Of a stretch of DNA of 5,899 nt, positions 4,211-5,899 are shown one piece after another. Positions within the stretch are counted from its first letter, which is position 1; each line of letters starts with the position of its first letter. Source of the stretch: Candidatus Colwelliibacteriota bacterium (GTDB lineage: Bacteria; Patescibacteriota; Minisyncoccia; UBA6257; Colwellbacteraceae); the NCBI GenBank assembly GCA_023228665.1, contig JALOAR010000027.1, forward strand, positions 1-5,899. Reading direction: 5' to 3'. Under the pieces are notes generated by a model, which saw only the letters and a program-made list of their open reading frames with translations, did not search any database and was not told the DNA's origin. A program made the translations under genes and the position numbers.

Positions 4211-4555
4211 ATGGAAAAAACCCAGTTCGACAGTTACCTCGACAAAATAAGAGAAAGATCTAAAAAATCCCGCATTCATTCAAAACATCAGATGATTGGA
4301 TTGATGGTCGCGGAAACTCTCGACGATCCCAAGCACAAAGCTTTATATATAAAAATGGCTCGGGACAACAATGGCGAAAAAATGCTTTATATAGCAAAAT
4401 CAATCGCCGACAATCCTAAAGTTAAAAACAAAGGCGCTTACTTTATGAGACTTTGGCAATTAGAAAATAAGGAAACAAAAAACAATAAAAATGGAACTAA
4501 ACCTAGTAACAATAAAAAGCGAAAATCAAAAAATATTAAGGCAAAAAACGCCTGA
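4211..4555 (+). CDS. Basic small protein upstream of def, function unknown
   Basis: A 114-aa protein with a well-formed core (residues about 1-85, helical, with HQMIGLMVAETLDDPKHKAL and AYFMRLW) and a low-complexity tail (about 88-114) rich in Lys and Asn. There is no membrane segment, Cys or catalytic motif, and I do not recognise a named family. Its start is set by an extended -10 ten bases upstream. The last 65 nt overlap the start of def in another frame, so the two are co-transcribed and probably translationally coupled. The basic tail is exactly the overlapping part, so its composition may reflect the def coding constraint. It ends at TGA (4553-4555), the only TGA terminator I see in the window. 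A nucleic-acid- or ribosome-associated role would fit the charge and the link to def, but this is inference. Confidence 0.8.
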   Translation: MEKTQFDSYLDKIRERSKKSRIHSKHQMIGLMVAETLDDPKHKALYIKMARDNNGEKMLYIAKSIADNPKVKNKGAYFMRLWQLENKETKNNKNGTKPSNNKKRKSKNIKAKNA

Positions 4556-4946
4556 TTTTGATTTTATTAAAACAAGCCCTGCAGAAATAAGAGAAACAGT
4601 ATCCTCGATGAGGAGAATAATGAAGGCAAACCAAGGAGTTGGCCTTTCAGCAAACCAAGTCGGCTTAAGTTGGAGAATGTTTATCGCCGATTACCGCAAT
4701 AAGTTTTATGTAATATTTAATCCGAAAATAACTAAGCCTTCGAAAGAAAAAATCGTAATTGAAGAAGGTTGTCTTAGCGTTCCCGATACCTTTATCAATA
4801 TAGAACGCCCCGAAAGCATTGTTCTCCAAGCACAGGATAAAAAAGGAAAAAAAATTAAAATAAAAGCTTACGGCGTCCTCGCCCGGATATTCCAGCACGA
4901 AACCGATCATTTGAACGGCAAGCTAATAACGGACTACCTGCCTTAA
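4491..4946 (+). CDS. def: Peptide deformylase
   Basis: A 151-aa peptide deformylase, which removes the formyl group from the initiator Met of new proteins in the cytoplasm. All three family motifs are present: motif 1 GVGLSANQ (residues 49-56, Ser in the first Ala position), motif 2 EGCLSVP with metal ligand C94, and motif 3 QHETDHLNG with ligands H136 and H140 and catalytic E137. The length is slightly short (family about 150-180), without a long C-terminal extension. The first residues (LNLVTIKSENQKILRQKTPDF) align with the usual family N-terminus, so the ATG at 4491 is likely real despite the 65-nt overlap with the upstream gene. Only a weak AAGGAAA lies 15 nt upstream, favouring coupled translation. 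It ends at a strong shared terminator facing folA. Confidence 0.97.
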   Translation: MELNLVTIKSENQKILRQKTPDFDFIKTSPAEIRETVSSMRRIMKANQGVGLSANQVGLSWRMFIADYRNKFYVIFNPKITKPSKEKIVIEEGCLSVPDTFINIERPESIVLQAQDKKGKKIKIKAYGVLARIFQHETDHLNGKLITDYLP

Positions 4947-4965
4947 ACTTTTACTATTTTTTTTA

Positions 4966-4993
4966 AAAAAACGCCCAACTAAGGGCGTTTTTT
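4966..4993. terminator. Bidirectional intrinsic terminator between def and folA
   Basis: A perfect 11-bp stem, arms AAAAAACGCCC (4966-4976) and GGGCGTTTTTT (4983-4993), with a 6-nt AACTAA loop. T runs follow on plus, and A runs before it give T runs on minus, so it should stop both converging genes. The folA stop codon (4994-4992) overlaps the stem. Confidence 0.92.
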
Positions 4994-5552
4994 ACCATTT
5001 TCTGCGATAAATGATAAATTTTGTTTCGTATTCGTCTTTTGGTCCGGCTGGAATTAATTTTTGATATTTAATTCTCCAGTAATCCTTATTCCACTTAGGA
5101 AAAAAAGTGTCTCCCGGAATATCAGCTAAAACCTCGGTCATCTTCATTTCATCCGCAACATCCAAAAATATGGAATATATCTGCGATCCTCCGCAAATAT
5201 AAATATCATCGCTCTTCGCTAATTCTAAAGATTCTTCGACTGACCTTGCTACCGTTAAATTATGCTTTCGCCAATCAGACAAGTTAGGATACCTAGTCAA
5301 AACGATATTTTGCCTGTTTGGCAAAGGTTTTCCTTTAGATCCCAGTATCCCGCGCATAGTTCTGCCGCCCATTATAATTGATCTTCCTATAGTAAAATCC
5401 TTAAATCTTTTTAAATCAGCGCTTAAATTCCAAGGCATGCCTCCATTCAGTCCTATTACTCCGTTTTGAGAAACAGCAGCGATAATTATGATTTTTTTTG
5501 CTCTGCTTATATCCATTGTCATTTCCCGCTCTAACACCATAGTTCCGCACAT
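4992..5552 (-). CDS. folA: Dihydrofolate reductase
   Basis: Reduces dihydrofolate to tetrahydrofolate with NADPH; cytoplasmic. The product is 186 aa from the chosen start. The family landmarks align well with the E. coli enzyme: IAAVSQNGVIG (24-34), MPWNLSADLKRFK (39-51) with the catalytic acid D46 (E. coli D27), IIMGGRT (59-65), PLPNRQNIVLT (76-86) with folate-binding R80 (E. coli R57), ICGGSQIY (119-126), T139 and GDTFFP. The cofactor-site Arg44 of E. coli is replaced by Gly63, with Arg in the next position. The start is uncertain: the ATG at 5552 has AAGGGAG 9 nt upstream, while ATGs at 5522 or 5516 would give about 174 aa, nearer the family norm; the frame stays open to a TTG at 5624. No thyA is visible beside it. 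Confidence 0.95.
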   Translation of the reverse strand: MCGTMVLEREMTMDISRAKKIIIIAAVSQNGVIGLNGGMPWNLSADLKRFKDFTIGRSIIMGGRTMRGILGSKGKPLPNRQNIVLTRYPNLSDWRKHNLTVARSVEESLELAKSDDIYICGGSQIYSIFLDVADEMKMTEVLADIPGDTFFPKWNKDYWRIKYQKLIPAGPKDEYETKFIIYRRKW

Positions 5553-5561
5553 AAGCAACAA

Positions 5562-5568
5562 CTCCCTT
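5562..5568 (-). promoter_or_regulatory. Ribosome binding site candidate for folA
   Basis: AAGGGAG on the minus strand (5568-5562) lies 9 nt before the ATG at 5552 and is the reason for preferring that start. An AT-rich stretch just upstream (5568-5582) could hold the -10, but no box is convincing. Confidence 0.4.
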
Positions 5569-5625
5569 ATATATTTATTAAAACTCCTTCTTACCCAGTA
5601 ACACATTAATGCACATTCAGTCAAC

Positions 5626-5655
5626 TTGTCTTTTATGCCGGCATCTGCCTAAACT
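5626..5655 (+). promoter_or_regulatory. Candidate -35/-10 promoter for the nucleotidyltransferase gene
   Basis: TTGTCT (5626-5631) and TAAACT (5650-5655) with 18-nt spacing; each matches consensus at four positions. The predicted start is near A5662, the first base of the AGTTTTTTAAAAA block, as at 2056. A 10-bp palindrome ATGCCGGCAT (5635-5644) sits in the spacer and could be an operator. Confidence 0.35.
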
Positions 5656-5661
5656 AGGGCA

Positions 5662-5693
5662 AGTTTTTTAAAAAATAAATTAAAGGAAAGGAG
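5662..5693 (+). promoter_or_regulatory. Leader block and ribosome binding site of the nucleotidyltransferase gene
   Basis: AGTTTTTTAAAAAA (5662-5675) is followed by AAAGGAG (5687-5693), 8 nt before the ATG at 5702. This is the third copy of the block found before a Shine-Dalgarno start in this window. Confidence 0.6.
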
Positions 5694-5701
5694 TTTTTGT
5701 A

Positions 5702-5899
5702 ATGGCAAACGGATGCAATCCAAAGACTAGCAACCAAATGTGTCTATCGTACGATGACATTAAGCAAAAAGTCGAAGCCCTCAAAATATTAGACAAAGTC
5801 ATTGTTTTCTTGATGGGAACCTGGGATTTACTCCATGTAGGACACTGCAGATATTTTCGCTCGGCGATAGAAGCAGCAATTAAAAAAACAGGCAAAGCA
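5702..5899 (+). CDS. HxGH nucleotidyltransferase (cytidylyl-/adenylyltransferase-like), N-terminal part
   Basis: 66 codons are visible before the window ends. After an N-terminal stretch of about 32 residues (MANGCNPKTSNQMCLSYDD and on), a beta strand VIVFLMGT leads into GTWDLLHVGH (residues 39-48). This is the GxFD-x2-HxGH nucleotide-binding motif of the cytidylyltransferase-like superfamily (RfaE C-domain, TagD, Pcy types), with W in place of F. The two His of HVGH bind the nucleotide phosphates. Such enzymes activate sugar or alcohol phosphates with CTP or ATP for envelope polymers or cofactors. The part seen cannot separate heptose-phosphate adenylyltransferase from glycerol-phosphate cytidylyltransferase or others. 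The start is supported by AAAGGAG 8 nt upstream. The N-terminal extension with C5 and C14 is longer than in minimal members. Confidence 0.85.
   Translation, partial: MANGCNPKTSNQMCLSYDDIKQKVEALKILDKVIVFLMGTWDLLHVGHCRYFRSAIEAAIKKTGKA

Noticed and set aside
4553..4555. TGA as a glycine codon (alternative code of some CPR lineages)
   Set aside because: No gene in the window needs an in-frame TGA, and reading through this one reaches a TAA within a few codons without adding a recognisable sequence.
4665..4910. Minus-strand open frame opposite def
   Set aside because: It is the antisense of conserved deformylase motifs and Phe-rich, with no supporting signals.
5635..5669. Terminator made of the palindrome or CCTA/TAGG stem plus the T run before 5702
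   Set aside because: The stem near the T run is only 4 bp, no plus-strand gene ends upstream, and the T run belongs to a block repeated at two other gene starts.
5680..5895. Minus-strand open frame of 71 codons opposite the last gene
   Set aside because: The plus strand carries the HxGH motif and a ribosome site; the minus reading has neither.

Overview
The window looks like chromosome from a small-genome bacterium, most likely of the Candidate Phyla Radiation (Patescibacteria, Parcubacteria-like). This is an inference. It rests on the low GC content, short monocistronic units closed by compact intrinsic terminators, and core housekeeping genes (L27, L9, peptide deformylase, dihydrofolate reductase, a tail protease) mixed with small unrecognised Cys-rich or membrane proteins. 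There is also a prepilin start at the left edge. The standard genetic code fits: no gene needs an in-frame TGA, and the one TGA I see at a gene end (4553-4555) works as a stop.

Layout, left to right. At 1-42 (minus) are the first 14 codons of a type IV prepilin, cut by the window edge. At 266-1027 (plus) is a PD-(D/E)XK nuclease of the RecB/Cas4-like superfamily with an inserted Cys/His metal-binding loop. At 1051-1347 and 1408-1593 (both minus) are a four-cysteine protein and a one-helix membrane protein. At 1706-1990 (plus) is rpmA, followed by an 82-aa Cys-rich protein at 2081-2329 (plus). At 2370-2804 (minus) is rplI, and upstream of it on the same strand is a complete S41 C-terminal processing protease at 2870-4075. 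A divergent two-gene unit follows (plus): a basic 114-aa unknown at 4211-4555 overlapping peptide deformylase (def, 4491-4946) by 65 nt. Dihydrofolate reductase at 4992-5552 (minus) converges on def. The window ends inside a HxGH nucleotidyltransferase starting at 5702 (plus).

The most interesting signal is in the regulation. The starts fall into two classes. Six genes (nuclease, 61-aa membrane protein, rpmA, rplI, S41 protease, 114-aa protein) have a -10-like hexamer ending only 9-12 nt before the start codon. This predicts leaderless mRNAs with 3-6 nt leaders, and three of the six have an extended TGn -10. Three other genes (98-aa Cys protein, 82-aa Cys protein, nucleotidyltransferase) have a strong Shine-Dalgarno sequence preceded in each case by the same block AGTTTTTTAAAAA, placed near the predicted transcription start. 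I see no obvious new defence or metabolic system. The two-class start architecture, the 65-nt out-of-frame overlap into def and the promoter-associated dyads and repeats are what deserve follow-up.
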